NCBI RefSeq assembly: GCF_003355155.1
Contig: NZ_CP031320.1
Coordinates: 434,001 to 498,000, forward strand
Origin: Streptomyces armeniacus
GTDB lineage: Bacteria; Actinomycetota; Actinomycetes; Streptomycetales; Streptomycetaceae
Length of the DNA: 64,000 nt
Reading direction: 5' to 3'
The translations under genes and the position numbers were made by a program. Below, one piece after another: positions 42,630-51,050 of the stretch. The number at the start of each line of letters is the position of its first letter. Positions within the stretch are counted from its first letter, which is position 1. The notes below the pieces were generated by a model, which did not search any database, had not been told where the DNA came from, and was given only the letters and a program-made list of their open reading frames with translations.

Positions 42630-43867
42630 CGGGCGGTACGGACCCCGGGCGCGGCTCCGCGCGTTCCGCGGAAGGCGGCACCGTACGGTCCCGCACCGCC
42701 GCCGGCCGGATCACCGACGTGTCGGTGTTCTGCGTGCCGCCCCGCTGGATGCTCGTCCGCGTCCGCACCGACGCGGGACTCACCGGCTGGGGCGAGGCGA
42801 TCGTGCCGAAGCGCCGCCGCGCCGTGCTGGGCGCCGTCGAGGACATCGCCGCGAACGTCACCGGCGCCGACGCCGGGCGCGCCGGCGAGCTGTGGCACCG
42901 CATGCGGCGCGGCGCGTTCTTCCGCGGCGGCCCCGTGCTGGCGACCGCGGCCGCCGCCGTCGACCAGGCGCTGTGGGACATCAAGGGCCGCTCCCTGTCC
43001 GCGCCGGTGCACGAACTCCTCGGCGGCACCGTACGGGAGCACATCCCGGTCTACGCGTGGATCGGCGGCGACCGCCCCTCCGACGTCGTCGAGCACGCGC
43101 GGGCGCGCCTCGCGCAGGGCTTCCGCACGGTGAAGATGAACGCCACGGAGGAGCTGGACCACCTCCCCACCGCGCGCGCGGTGGACGCGGTGACGGAACG
43201 GGTCGGCGCGCTGCGGGACGCGTTCGGCGACCGCCTGGACATCGCTCTGGACTTCCACGGCCGGGTGCACCGTACGGCGCTGCGCCCGCTGCTGGCGGAA
43301 CTGGAGCAGTACCGCCTGCTGTGGGTGGAGGAGCCGCTCGCACCCGGCCACGAGGACCTGCTGCCGGAGGTGGCGGGGCTGGCCGGCGCGACGCGGATCG
43401 CGACCGGTGAACGCCTTACCTCGCGCTGGGAGTTCCGCCTGCTGCTCCAGCGGGGCGGGGTGGATGTGCTCCAGCCGGACGTGTCCCTCACCGGGCTGCA
43501 CGAGCTGGCCGTCATCTGCCGGCTCGCCGAGTCGTACGACGTGGCCGTCGTGCCGCACTGCCCCAACGGCCCGGTGTCGCTGGCCGCTTCACTGCAGGTG
43601 GCGGCGGCCTGTCTGAACGTCCCGCTGCACGAGCAGTCGCTCGGACTGCACTACCACTCCGGTTACGCGGGGCTGCCAGCAGGCGAGATGGGCGACTACC
43701 TCGCCGATCCCGCTCCGCTGACACCCGCCGACGGCGTTCTCCCGGTGCCGTACGGGCCGGGCAACGGCATCGAGGTGGACGAGGCCGCCGTACGCGCCCG
43801 CGACGGTGCCTGGACACTACCCGACCCCGATTGGCGGCACCCGGACGGGCGGACGGCCGAATGGTAG
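42626..43867 (+). CDS. dgoD: D-galactonate dehydratase-like enolase-superfamily enzyme
   Basis: A 413-residue enzyme predicted to convert an aldonate to 2-keto-3-deoxyaldonate. Residues from about 33 on follow the E. coli DgoD pattern closely: CVPPRWMLVRV, GWGEA, RGGPVLATAAAAVDQALWDIKG, YAWIGGDRPSDV, metal and base residues in LDFHGR, WVEEPL and ATGERL, the His in VPHCPNGP, HEQSLGLHY, and a final DWRHPDGRTAEW. The N-terminal about 25 residues are extra. Specificity for galactonate rather than another acid such as fuconate or arabinonate is likely but not proven. The ATG overlaps the SDR stop. Confidence 0.88.
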   Translation: MTGGTDPGRGSARSAEGGTVRSRTAAGRITDVSVFCVPPRWMLVRVRTDAGLTGWGEAIVPKRRRAVLGAVEDIAANVTGADAGRAGELWHRMRRGAFFRGGPVLATAAAAVDQALWDIKGRSLSAPVHELLGGTVREHIPVYAWIGGDRPSDVVEHARARLAQGFRTVKMNATEELDHLPTARAVDAVTERVGALRDAFGDRLDIALDFHGRVHRTALRPLLAELEQYRLLWVEEPLAPGHEDLLPEVAGLAGATRIATGERLTSRWEFRLLLQRGGVDVLQPDVSLTGLHELAVICRLAESYDVAVVPHCPNGPVSLAASLQVAAACLNVPLHEQSLGLHYHSGYAGLPAGEMGDYLADPAPLTPADGVLPVPYGPGNGIEVDEAAVRARDGAWTLPDPDWRHPDGRTAEW

Positions 43868-44286
43868 CCCCGCCCGCCAGACCGGAGCCGCGAGCGGAGC
43901 CGCGGGCGGAGCGCGCGGCCACTTGCCGTCGAAGCGGGCGCGGCGACCCCTTCCGCGTACGTCCCGCTCGACGGAAGGACCGTGGCTCTCCGCACGCCCA
44001 TCAGCCCGCGGACGGCTCCGGGCGCGCTGCTGACGGAGCATCCGGCGGCCGACGCGGCGGGAGCGATCGTTCGGGCCCCTGTGTGGCGCCGTGCCGGGCG
44101 TCGCCGGAGGGCGCACCCACGGGGCCGCGCCGGAGGCTCGTACGGCCGGTGCCGAACGCGTCGGTCGCACCGTACGGAGCGCGCGGCCAGGGCGCGCCGG
44201 GCAGCCACAACGGGCGCATCGCAGACGACAGTTGCACGTTCCGCACGCGGCGACCGCGGCGGACGGACCAGAGGGAGCAGACGGCG
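43868..44286. other. Non-coding or degenerate gap between dgoD and lactonase genes
   Basis: There are 419 bp inside an otherwise tight operon. A GTG at 43982 opens a frame that looks protein-like for about 35 codons (PISPRTAPGALLTEHPAAD), then becomes Arg-rich; other frames are no better. It may hold a decayed gene or a long leader. CCGCCCGC (43870-43877) and GCGGGCGG (43902-43909) could pair as a hairpin. No confident gene is seen. Confidence 0.5.
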
Positions 44287-45171
44287 ATGACGGCTGACGT
44301 CGAGACCGTGGTCGCGGGCGGAGCCCTGCTAGGCGAGGCGCCCGTGTGGGACGCGGACGCGGGCGTGCTGCGCTGGGTGGACATCCTGCGGCACGAGATC
44401 CACCGCTTCGACCCGCGCACCGGCCGGGACACGGCGGAGCGCGTCGGCGGGCCGGTGGCCGCGCTCGCACCCGCCGCGGGCGGCGGTCTGCTCGCGGCGG
44501 TCGGCGACACCGTACGGCTGCTGCCCGGCGACGGAGCCCGGCAGCCGTACGGATCCGGGCACCCGCTGGCCCGGCTGCCCACCGGGGACAGGGCGAACGA
44601 CGGAAAGTGCGATCCGTACGGACGCTTCCTCGTCGGCACGCTCACCGAGCGCAAGGACCCGGGCGCCTGCGCGCTGTACCGGCTGGACGGCCCGGACCGG
44701 GTGACTCCGGTCATCTCCGGGGTCACCGTGTCGAACGGCCTGGACTGGAGCCCGGACGGCACCCGGCTGTACTTCGCCGACACCCCGACCCTCGCCGTGG
44801 ACGTCCTGGACTACGACCCCGAGTGCGGACTGGCCACCGGACGCCGCCCGTTCGCCGATCTGCGGGACGCCCCGGGGCGCCCGGACGGGCTGACGGTCGA
44901 CGCGGAGGGCGGGGTGTGGGTGGCGCTCGTCCGCGGCGGCGAGGTGCGCCGCTACACCGCGGACGGCCGGCTGGACGAGGTCGTACGGCTGCCCGCGCGG
45001 CTGGTCACCAGCTGCGCGTTCGGCGGTCCGGAGCTGGCCGAACTGTACGTGACCAGCGGGCGGTTCGGGATGACGGACGACGAGGTGGCGCGGGAGCCGG
45101 CGGCCGGCGCGCTGTTCCGGATCCGGCCCGGCGTCCGGGGGCGGCAGGCGCACGCGTGGCGCCCGTTCTGA
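44287..45171 (+). CDS. SMP-30/gluconolactonase-family sugar lactonase
   Basis: A 294-residue six-bladed beta-propeller with a calcium or zinc site. GALLGEAPVWDADAGVLRWVDI holds the first metal Glu; NDGKCDPYGRFLVGT gives the Asn-Asp pair; SNGLDWSPDGTRLYFADT and RPDGLTVDAEGGVWVA give the other ligands. It would open the aldonolactone made by the SDR to feed the dehydratase. The ATG at 44287 follows GAGGGA by about 10 bases. The usual family length is about 290, so it is complete. Confidence 0.9.
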   Translation: MTADVETVVAGGALLGEAPVWDADAGVLRWVDILRHEIHRFDPRTGRDTAERVGGPVAALAPAAGGGLLAAVGDTVRLLPGDGARQPYGSGHPLARLPTGDRANDGKCDPYGRFLVGTLTERKDPGACALYRLDGPDRVTPVISGVTVSNGLDWSPDGTRLYFADTPTLAVDVLDYDPECGLATGRRPFADLRDAPGRPDGLTVDAEGGVWVALVRGGEVRRYTADGRLDEVVRLPARLVTSCAFGGPELAELYVTSGRFGMTDDEVAREPAAGALFRIRPGVRGRQAHAWRPF

Positions 45172-45187
45172 CTTCGAAATCGTTTTC
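45172..45187. promoter_or_regulatory. LacI-like palindrome GAAA-TCGT-TTTC
   Basis: CTTCGAAATCGTTTTC starts at the end of the lactonase gene, and its first 11 bases match 41711-41721. GAAA/TTTC arms around a CG centre fit LacI-family sugar repressors. It lies about 130 bp before the importer operon. Confidence 0.5.
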
Positions 45188-45230
45188 CGTTGACGCCCGT
45201 ACGGGCCTTTCCTAAGATCTGCGGATCGGT

Positions 45231-45244
45231 CAGAGGTCAAACCA
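45231..45244 (+). promoter_or_regulatory. FadR/GntR-type operator ahead of sugar importer operon
   Basis: CAGAGGTCAAACCA matches the site at 41604-41617 (opposite strand) at 13 of 14 positions. It lies 71 bp upstream of the binding-protein ATG and indicates shared control of import and catabolism. Confidence 0.7.
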
Positions 45245-45314
45245 CTTATCCAAGCCCGCGCGATCGACGGGCAGCCGCGCAGCGACACAGAAGCGGAACG
45301 ACAGGAGCCTCGAC

Positions 45315-46865
45315 ATGAGCAACGCGTGGTCCGCAGACGGCAGCACTCGACGTACGTTCCTCGCCGCGGGCGGCGCCCTGGCGGCGGGCGCCGCGTTCGG
45401 CCTCACCGGCTGTTCCGACCCGTCACAGGGCAAGAGCTCCAACGTGATCAAGGTCCCCGACCCGAAGCGCAAACTCCCCAAGGGCGACGTCAGCCTGAGA
45501 GTGATGGACAGCGGCGACACGAAGGCCGCGTTCTGGGAGGAGTTCGCAGCAGCATACGAGAAGAAGCACGGCAACATATCCGTCGACTACGCCGCGCTCC
45601 CCTGGAACCGCATCGAGGAGGTCGCCCCCCTCGGCATCCGGAACGGCACCGCGCACGACATCCTCCAGCTGCCGCAGAGCATGCCGCTGGCGAAGGCGGT
45701 CGCCGAGGGCTGGGTGGCGCCGGTGAACGACCTCATCCCCGACTTCGAGAAGTGGCGGGCGGGCTTCCCCGAGGGCACGTTCGTCGAGGGCGTGCAGGTC
45801 TTCGACGGCAAGCTGTACGCCGTGCCGCCCGCCAGCGAGCAGCGGCACCAGGCGCTGCTGCACTACAACACCCGGCTGATGGAGGAGGCGGGCTACGACC
45901 CGCAGGCGAAGCCCCTGACGTGGGATCAGTTCCGGGCCGCCGCAAAGAAGATCACGAAGCAGGGGAACGGGCGCAGCTACGGCTTCGTGCTCGAGGTGGC
46001 GCAGCCGGAGCGGCTGGAGTTCCTCGTGCACTACCTCGCCTCCTCGGCCCGTTCGGCGTCCGTCAACTACCGGCCGCACGGCTTCATCGACCCCCGCAAG
46101 GGCGAGTTCGCGTACACCGACGACGCCTTCGCCGAGGCCATCGAGCTGCTGCTGGCGCTGAAGAAGGACGGGAGCGTCTTCCCCGGTTCCAGCTCGCTGA
46201 CCGCGCCGGAGGCGTGGCCGCGCGTGCTGCGCGGGCACGCGGGCATGGTCGCGGCGGGCCCCTGGGTCACCGAGCAGTGGCAGGAGGAGAAGCCGGACTT
46301 CGACTTCGGTGTGGCCGGCCACCCGGTCGCCGGGCCCGACGGGTATCCGATGAGCTACCCGATGTTCGGCACGGACGGCGTCGTCGTCTTCGCCAAGAGC
46401 AAGGCCAAGCCGGTGGTCGGCGACGTGCTGTCGTACCTGGGGAGCCTCGCGGGCCAGCAGGCGTGGGGCAAGATCGTGGGCGCGGGCAACCCGCCGATCA
46501 ACGAACAGGCCCGCGAGGCCGCCAAGAAGGGCGCGAGCCCGCAGGCGCGGCAGTGCCTCAAGCTGGCCGACGCGATGCGCTCCCGGCCCGAGCCGGTCAC
46601 CCGCAACTCCCAGGTCACGCTGCTCGCCGAGAAGCAGAAGCAGGTCACGCCCAGCTTCGGCGAGGTCGTACAGGCGCTGTTCCTGGGCAAGACCGACGAC
46701 GTACGGGGCGAGCTGCGCAAGCTCAGCGACCGCAGCGACCGGCTGCTCGACAAGGCCGTCGCGGACGCGCGCAAGGAGGGCGTGAAGGTCTCCCGCGAGG
46801 ACTTCGTGTTCCCGGACTGGGACCCGTCCCGCGACTACACCGGCTCCGGGCCCAAGCCGAAGTGA
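45315..46865 (+). CDS. Sugar ABC transporter substrate-binding lipoprotein
   Basis: A 516-residue family 1 binding protein. The signal has a twin-arginine STRRTFLAAG, a hydrophobic core and the lipobox LTGC, so export by Tat and lipid anchoring are likely. YAVPPASEQRHQALLHYNTRLM and AGPWVTEQWQ are typical cleft regions. It is longer than most CUT1 binding proteins (about 430). Inference: it imports the mono- or oligosaccharide released by the two glycosidases encoded downstream. Confidence 0.9.
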   Translation: MSNAWSADGSTRRTFLAAGGALAAGAAFGLTGCSDPSQGKSSNVIKVPDPKRKLPKGDVSLRVMDSGDTKAAFWEEFAAAYEKKHGNISVDYAALPWNRIEEVAPLGIRNGTAHDILQLPQSMPLAKAVAEGWVAPVNDLIPDFEKWRAGFPEGTFVEGVQVFDGKLYAVPPASEQRHQALLHYNTRLMEEAGYDPQAKPLTWDQFRAAAKKITKQGNGRSYGFVLEVAQPERLEFLVHYLASSARSASVNYRPHGFIDPRKGEFAYTDDAFAEAIELLLALKKDGSVFPGSSSLTAPEAWPRVLRGHAGMVAAGPWVTEQWQEEKPDFDFGVAGHPVAGPDGYPMSYPMFGTDGVVVFAKSKAKPVVGDVLSYLGSLAGQQAWGKIVGAGNPPINEQAREAAKKGASPQARQCLKLADAMRSRPEPVTRNSQVTLLAEKQKQVTPSFGEVVQALFLGKTDDVRGELRKLSDRSDRLLDKAVADARKEGVKVSREDFVFPDWDPSRDYTGSGPKPK

Positions 46866-46881
46866 CGCCGCCTCAACTCCC

Positions 46882-46917
46882 CCGCCCGGACCGCCCGGAC
46901 CGCCCGGACCGCCCGAA
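46882..46917. repeat. 9-bp minisatellite, four units
   Basis: CCGCCCGGA repeats head to tail (the last unit ends GAA) just after the binding-protein stop and before the permease ribosome site. Degenerate copies continue to about 46945. Confidence 0.85.
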
Positions 46918-46974
46918 CCGCCCGCCGGACCGCCCGCCGCCCAGCCCGCTGCACGACCACAGGAGACCGTACGG

Positions 46975-47976
46975 ATGAGTGCCTTCACACAGACCTCCGC
47001 GCTGGTCCGGGACGGGACCGGCGGCGGCTCGCTCCGGCAGCGCATCTGGCAGGCCCGCTGGTGCTACCTCTTCATGGCGCCGTCCCTGGTGCTGGCCCTG
47101 CTGTTCACGTTCTATCCGCTGGCGTCCTCCTGGTACATCTCCTTCCTGGAGTGGTCCGGGCTGGACTCCGAGCGGAAGTTCGTCGGCCTGGACAACTACC
47201 GGGAAGTGGTCGAGGACCCGTACTTCTGGGCCGCGTTCGGCCGCACCTTCGCCTTCGCGGCGGCAGCCGTGCCGGTGATGCTGGTGCTGGCCCTGGTCAT
47301 CGCGATCGTCGTCAACGACCAGGCGCTGCGGCTGCGTACGGTGTTCCGTACGGTCTTCTTCCTGCCGGTCGTCACCACGACGGCGATCGTCGGCGTGGTC
47401 CTGTCGATGATCCTCAATCCGTTCGACGGCCCGCTGAACGCCTTCCTCCTCGACCTGGGTCTCATCGACGCGCCCGTGGACTTCCTCGGGGACCCGGATC
47501 TGGCCATGTGGTCGGTCGCGGGCGTCTTCGTGTGGAAGTGGATGGGCATCTCGATGATCTACTGGCTGGTCGCCCTGCAGACCGTCCCGCAGGACGTCTA
47601 CGAGGCGGCCCGGGTGGACGGCGCCGGCCGCTGGCACACGCACCGGCACATCACGCTGCCGCTGATCGCCCCGTTCGGCGTGATCATCTCGCTGATCGCC
47701 TTCGTCGGGGCGCTCCAGACGTTCCCGCTGATGCAGGCGATGACGCAGGGCGGGCCCGCGTTCTCCACCGAGCTGGTCGAGGTCTACATCTACCGGCTGG
47801 CGTTCGCCGCCGAGCACCAGCCGCGGCTGGGCTACGCGTCCGCCGTCGCCGTCGTGTTCGGCGTCACCGTGCTGGCGCTCACCCTGCTCCAGGCGTGGGG
47901 CATCCGCCGGCTGCACGTCACCCGGCGGGACGCGAAGGACGCCGCGGACGCGCGGGAACCGGAGGAGGCGTCATGA
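46975..47976 (+). CDS. Sugar ABC transporter permease (MalF-like)
   Basis: A 333-residue channel subunit with about six helices (the first at YLFMAPSLVLALLFTFYPLAS) and the EAA loop VYEAARVDGAGRWHTHRHITLP. CAGGAGACC precedes the ATG. The stop overlaps the next permease start. No ATPase gene is present, so a shared MsiK-like ATPase is assumed. Confidence 0.93.
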   Translation: MSAFTQTSALVRDGTGGGSLRQRIWQARWCYLFMAPSLVLALLFTFYPLASSWYISFLEWSGLDSERKFVGLDNYREVVEDPYFWAAFGRTFAFAAAAVPVMLVLALVIAIVVNDQALRLRTVFRTVFFLPVVTTTAIVGVVLSMILNPFDGPLNAFLLDLGLIDAPVDFLGDPDLAMWSVAGVFVWKWMGISMIYWLVALQTVPQDVYEAARVDGAGRWHTHRHITLPLIAPFGVIISLIAFVGALQTFPLMQAMTQGGPAFSTELVEVYIYRLAFAAEHQPRLGYASAVAVVFGVTVLALTLLQAWGIRRLHVTRRDAKDAADAREPEEAS

Positions 47977-48902
47977 CGGCAGTCGGCACACCCGCCGCGG
48001 CCCGTACGCGTACGGACCGCACGGAGCACACAGCGCCCGGGGACCGTACGGACCGCCCGCGCCGGATACGTCTGCCACGCCGGCCGCGTGCCCGCGAGAT
48101 CGTGGTGACGCTGGTCCTGATCCCGGTCTGCCTGGTGTGGCTCTACCCGTTCGTGTGGATGGTCAGCGCCTCTCTGAAGACCGACGACGAGATCTTCGGC
48201 AGCACGTCGCTGCTGCCGGAGGAGTTCCAGTGGGACAACTACAGCCGCGCCTGGTACGAGGCGAACATCGGCCCGTACTTCTGGAACACCCTGATCGTCA
48301 CGGTGGCCACGGTGGCGATCGTGACCGTCACCACGGCGATGATCGGCTACGTACTGGGGCGCTACCCCTTCCCCGGCAAGAAGCTGGTGATCGTCTGCCT
48401 GGTGGGCACGCTGTTCCTGCCGGAGGGCTACACGATCATCCCGGTCTTCGAGCTGGTGAACCAGCTCGGCCTGTCCGGCTCGCTCGCGGGCATCGTCCTC
48501 GCCGAGTCGGGCGGCGCCCACGTGATCATCATCCTGCTGTTCGCGGGCTACTTCCGGCAGTTGCCCAAGGAGCTGGAGGAGGCCGCCCGTATCGACGGGG
48601 CGGGCTTCCTGCGGACGTTCTGGACGGTGATGCTTCCGCTGGCCAAGCCGGCCGTCGCCACCGCGGTGATCCTCACCCTGATGCGGGTGTGGAACAGCTT
48701 CCTGATCCCGCTGGTGCTCACGCTCGCCCGCCCCGACCTGCGGACCCTGGCGGTGGGGGTCTACTCCTTCGAGGGCCAGAACCTGACCGACTGGTCCGGC
48801 CTGGCCGCCGCCTCCACCATCAGCCTGCTGCCCATCGTCCTGGTCTTCCTGGTGCTGCAGCGCTACTTCATCGAAGGCGTCGCCGGCGCTGTCCGCGGCT
48901 GA
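47973..48902 (+). CDS. Sugar ABC transporter permease (MalG-like)
   Basis: A 309-residue partner permease. A basic N-terminus of about 40 residues is followed by six helices, the first at IVVTLVLIPVCLVWLYPFVW. The EAA loop is LEEAARIDGAGFLRTFWTVMLP. The ATG overlaps the previous stop (ATGA); GGAGGAGG lies just upstream, inside the preceding gene. Confidence 0.93.
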   Translation: MTAVGTPAAARTRTDRTEHTAPGDRTDRPRRIRLPRRPRAREIVVTLVLIPVCLVWLYPFVWMVSASLKTDDEIFGSTSLLPEEFQWDNYSRAWYEANIGPYFWNTLIVTVATVAIVTVTTAMIGYVLGRYPFPGKKLVIVCLVGTLFLPEGYTIIPVFELVNQLGLSGSLAGIVLAESGGAHVIIILLFAGYFRQLPKELEEAARIDGAGFLRTFWTVMLPLAKPAVATAVILTLMRVWNSFLIPLVLTLARPDLRTLAVGVYSFEGQNLTDWSGLAAASTISLLPIVLVFLVLQRYFIEGVAGAVRG

Positions 48903-48916
48903 AATCAAGGAGCGTC

Positions 48917-51034
48917 ATGCTGTTCGGAGTCTCCTACTACCACGAGTACCAGCCCTACGACCGGCTCGCCGAGGACGTCGCGATGATGCGGGACGCCGGC
49001 ATCGACTACGCCCGCGTCGGCGACTCGGTGTGGGCCCTGTGCGAGCCGTCCGAGGGCCGCTTCGAGACGGAGTGGCTGCGGCCGGTGCTGGACGCCCTCC
49101 ACGAGGGCGGCATCGAGGTGGTGCTGACCACGCCCACGTACGCGATACCGGCGTGGCTGGCGCGGCGCCACCCCGAGGTGCTGGCACGGGCCACGGACGG
49201 GCGGCGGGCGTCGTTCGGCGGCCGGCAGAACGTCAACATCGCGCACCCCGCGTACCGTTTCCACGCCGAACGGGTAATCCGCGCCCTGCTGTCGGAGTAC
49301 GCCCGGCATCCGGCGGTCATCGGCTTCCAGGTGGACAACGAGACCGGCTCCGGCTTCGTCGACAACGACGACGTCTTCGACAGCTTCGTCAGCCGGCTCA
49401 AGGAGCGGTTCGGCAGCGTCGACCGGCTCAACGAGATCTGGGGGCTGAACTACTGGTCGCACCGGCTCGGCGACTGGTCCGATCTGTGGCGCCCCGCACC
49501 GCGCGTGCCGATCGGCTGCGGCATGTCGGGCAACACCAACCCCGGCTACGACCTGGAGTGGCGCCGCTTCCAGGCCACCCTGGTCAACGGGTTCCTGCGG
49601 TGGCAGAAGGGGATCGTGCGGGAGTACGCACGCGAGGACCAGTTCGTCATCCAGGACATGGTCGGCGGGCACGGCCGCTCCGATGTGGACCGCCACCAGG
49701 TGTCCCAGATCGTCGACGTCGTCGCGGAGAACTTCCCGCACGCCTCCCAGGACGCCCTGGCCCACCCGGCGCCCGAGCACACCGTCGCCTTCCCCGGCGA
49801 CCGCGCGGGCACCGGCGCCGTACAGCTCTACCAGCGCGCCGACATGGCCCGCAGCGGCCGCCAGGAGAACTTCTTCATCCCCGAGATGAACCCCATCAGC
49901 GTCGGCGGCGCCGACAACACCTTCCCCGGCTACGACGGCCAGTGGCGGATGGCGGCGTACGCGACGATCTCGCGCGGCGCCGAGATGGTCGCGTACTGGC
50001 ACTGGCACAGCCTCCACTACGGCGCCGAGACGTACTCGCACGGCATCCTCAACCACGACCTCGGGCCCAACCGCTGCTACAACGAGATCGCCCGCGTCGG
50101 CGCCGAGCTGAAGGAGCACGGCGAACTGCTCACCGGGCTGCGCCCCGAGGCCGAGGCCGCGCTGCTGTACTCGCAGGACAGCCGGTACGCGTTCGAGTTC
50201 CAGCCGTGTCTGAAGACGCCGCAGGGCGCCCCCGACCACGGCTGCTACCAGCGTGTCTTCGACACGTTCTACCGCGGCCTGTTCGACGCCCGTGCGCAGA
50301 CCGCGGTCGTCCACCCGCCGCAGGACTTCGACGGCTTCCCGGTGCTGGTCGCGCCCATGCTGTACGTCGCCGACGACGCGCTGCTGGAACGGCTCACGGC
50401 GTACGCGGAGGGTGGCGGGCACCTGGTGCTGACGTTCCGTTCCGGCTACGGGGACGAGCACGGCCGCGCCCGCTGGGCCGACCGCGCCCCCGGCCCGCTG
50501 CGCAAGGCGGCCGGGCTGAGCTACGGACTGTACTCGAACCTCGCCACCCCGCTGCCGGTCAGCGCCGCCGACGGAGCCGGGCAGCCGTACGGCGGCCTCA
50601 GCCTGCCCGCCGGCGTACAGGCCCACGCCTGGGCGGACGAGCTGGAGCTGGAGGGCGCGCAGCCGCTCGCGTACTACGACCACCCGCACTTCGGGCGCTA
50701 CCCGGCCGTGACGACGCGGCAGTTCGGCGCCGGCCGGGTCACATACGTGGGGACGCTCCCCGACGCGGCCTTCAGCCGCGCGCTCGCCGACTGGGTGCTG
50801 CGCGCGTCCGGGGTGGCGCCGCTGGGCGAGGGGCTGCCGGAGTCCGTACGCGTCACGCGGGCGCGTGCGCGCGACGGCAGGCGGCTGTGGTTCCTCAGCA
50901 ACTGGTCGTTCGACACACACCGTCTCGCCGACCCACCGGTCGCGGGGCGGGACCTGTTCGACGGCCGGCAGGCAACTGCCGGAACGGGCCTGGAACTCGG
51001 GCCCTGGGACAGCACGGTCATCATCGAGGACTGA
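48917..51034 (+). CDS. Glycoside hydrolase family 42 beta-galactosidase
   Basis: A 705-residue cytoplasmic retaining galactosidase. The TIM barrel has the acid/base E142 in FQVDNETGSG and the nucleophile E323 in IPEMNP; a trimerisation domain (about 395-605) begins near SRYAFEFQP; a small C-terminal beta domain ends the chain. AAGGAG precedes the ATG. It lies between the importer and a secreted DUF2961 enzyme, in the same direction, and would give free galactose or a related sugar to the SDR-lactonase-dehydratase route. GH42 enzymes often work on galacto-oligosaccharides rather than lactose; some act on alpha-L-arabinopyranosides or related sugars. Confidence 0.92.
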   Translation: MLFGVSYYHEYQPYDRLAEDVAMMRDAGIDYARVGDSVWALCEPSEGRFETEWLRPVLDALHEGGIEVVLTTPTYAIPAWLARRHPEVLARATDGRRASFGGRQNVNIAHPAYRFHAERVIRALLSEYARHPAVIGFQVDNETGSGFVDNDDVFDSFVSRLKERFGSVDRLNEIWGLNYWSHRLGDWSDLWRPAPRVPIGCGMSGNTNPGYDLEWRRFQATLVNGFLRWQKGIVREYAREDQFVIQDMVGGHGRSDVDRHQVSQIVDVVAENFPHASQDALAHPAPEHTVAFPGDRAGTGAVQLYQRADMARSGRQENFFIPEMNPISVGGADNTFPGYDGQWRMAAYATISRGAEMVAYWHWHSLHYGAETYSHGILNHDLGPNRCYNEIARVGAELKEHGELLTGLRPEAEAALLYSQDSRYAFEFQPCLKTPQGAPDHGCYQRVFDTFYRGLFDARAQTAVVHPPQDFDGFPVLVAPMLYVADDALLERLTAYAEGGGHLVLTFRSGYGDEHGRARWADRAPGPLRKAAGLSYGLYSNLATPLPVSAADGAGQPYGGLSLPAGVQAHAWADELELEGAQPLAYYDHPHFGRYPAVTTRQFGAGRVTYVGTLPDAAFSRALADWVLRASGVAPLGEGLPESVRVTRARARDGRRLWFLSNWSFDTHRLADPPVAGRDLFDGRQATAGTGLELGPWDSTVIIED

Positions 51035-51050
51035 ACGGAGTCGATCACAC

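Noticed and set aside
43982..44290. 102-codon gene between dgoD and the lactonase gene
   Set aside because: After about 35 codons the frame turns into Arg/Gly-rich sequence typical of a shadow frame, and it overlaps the lactonase start.
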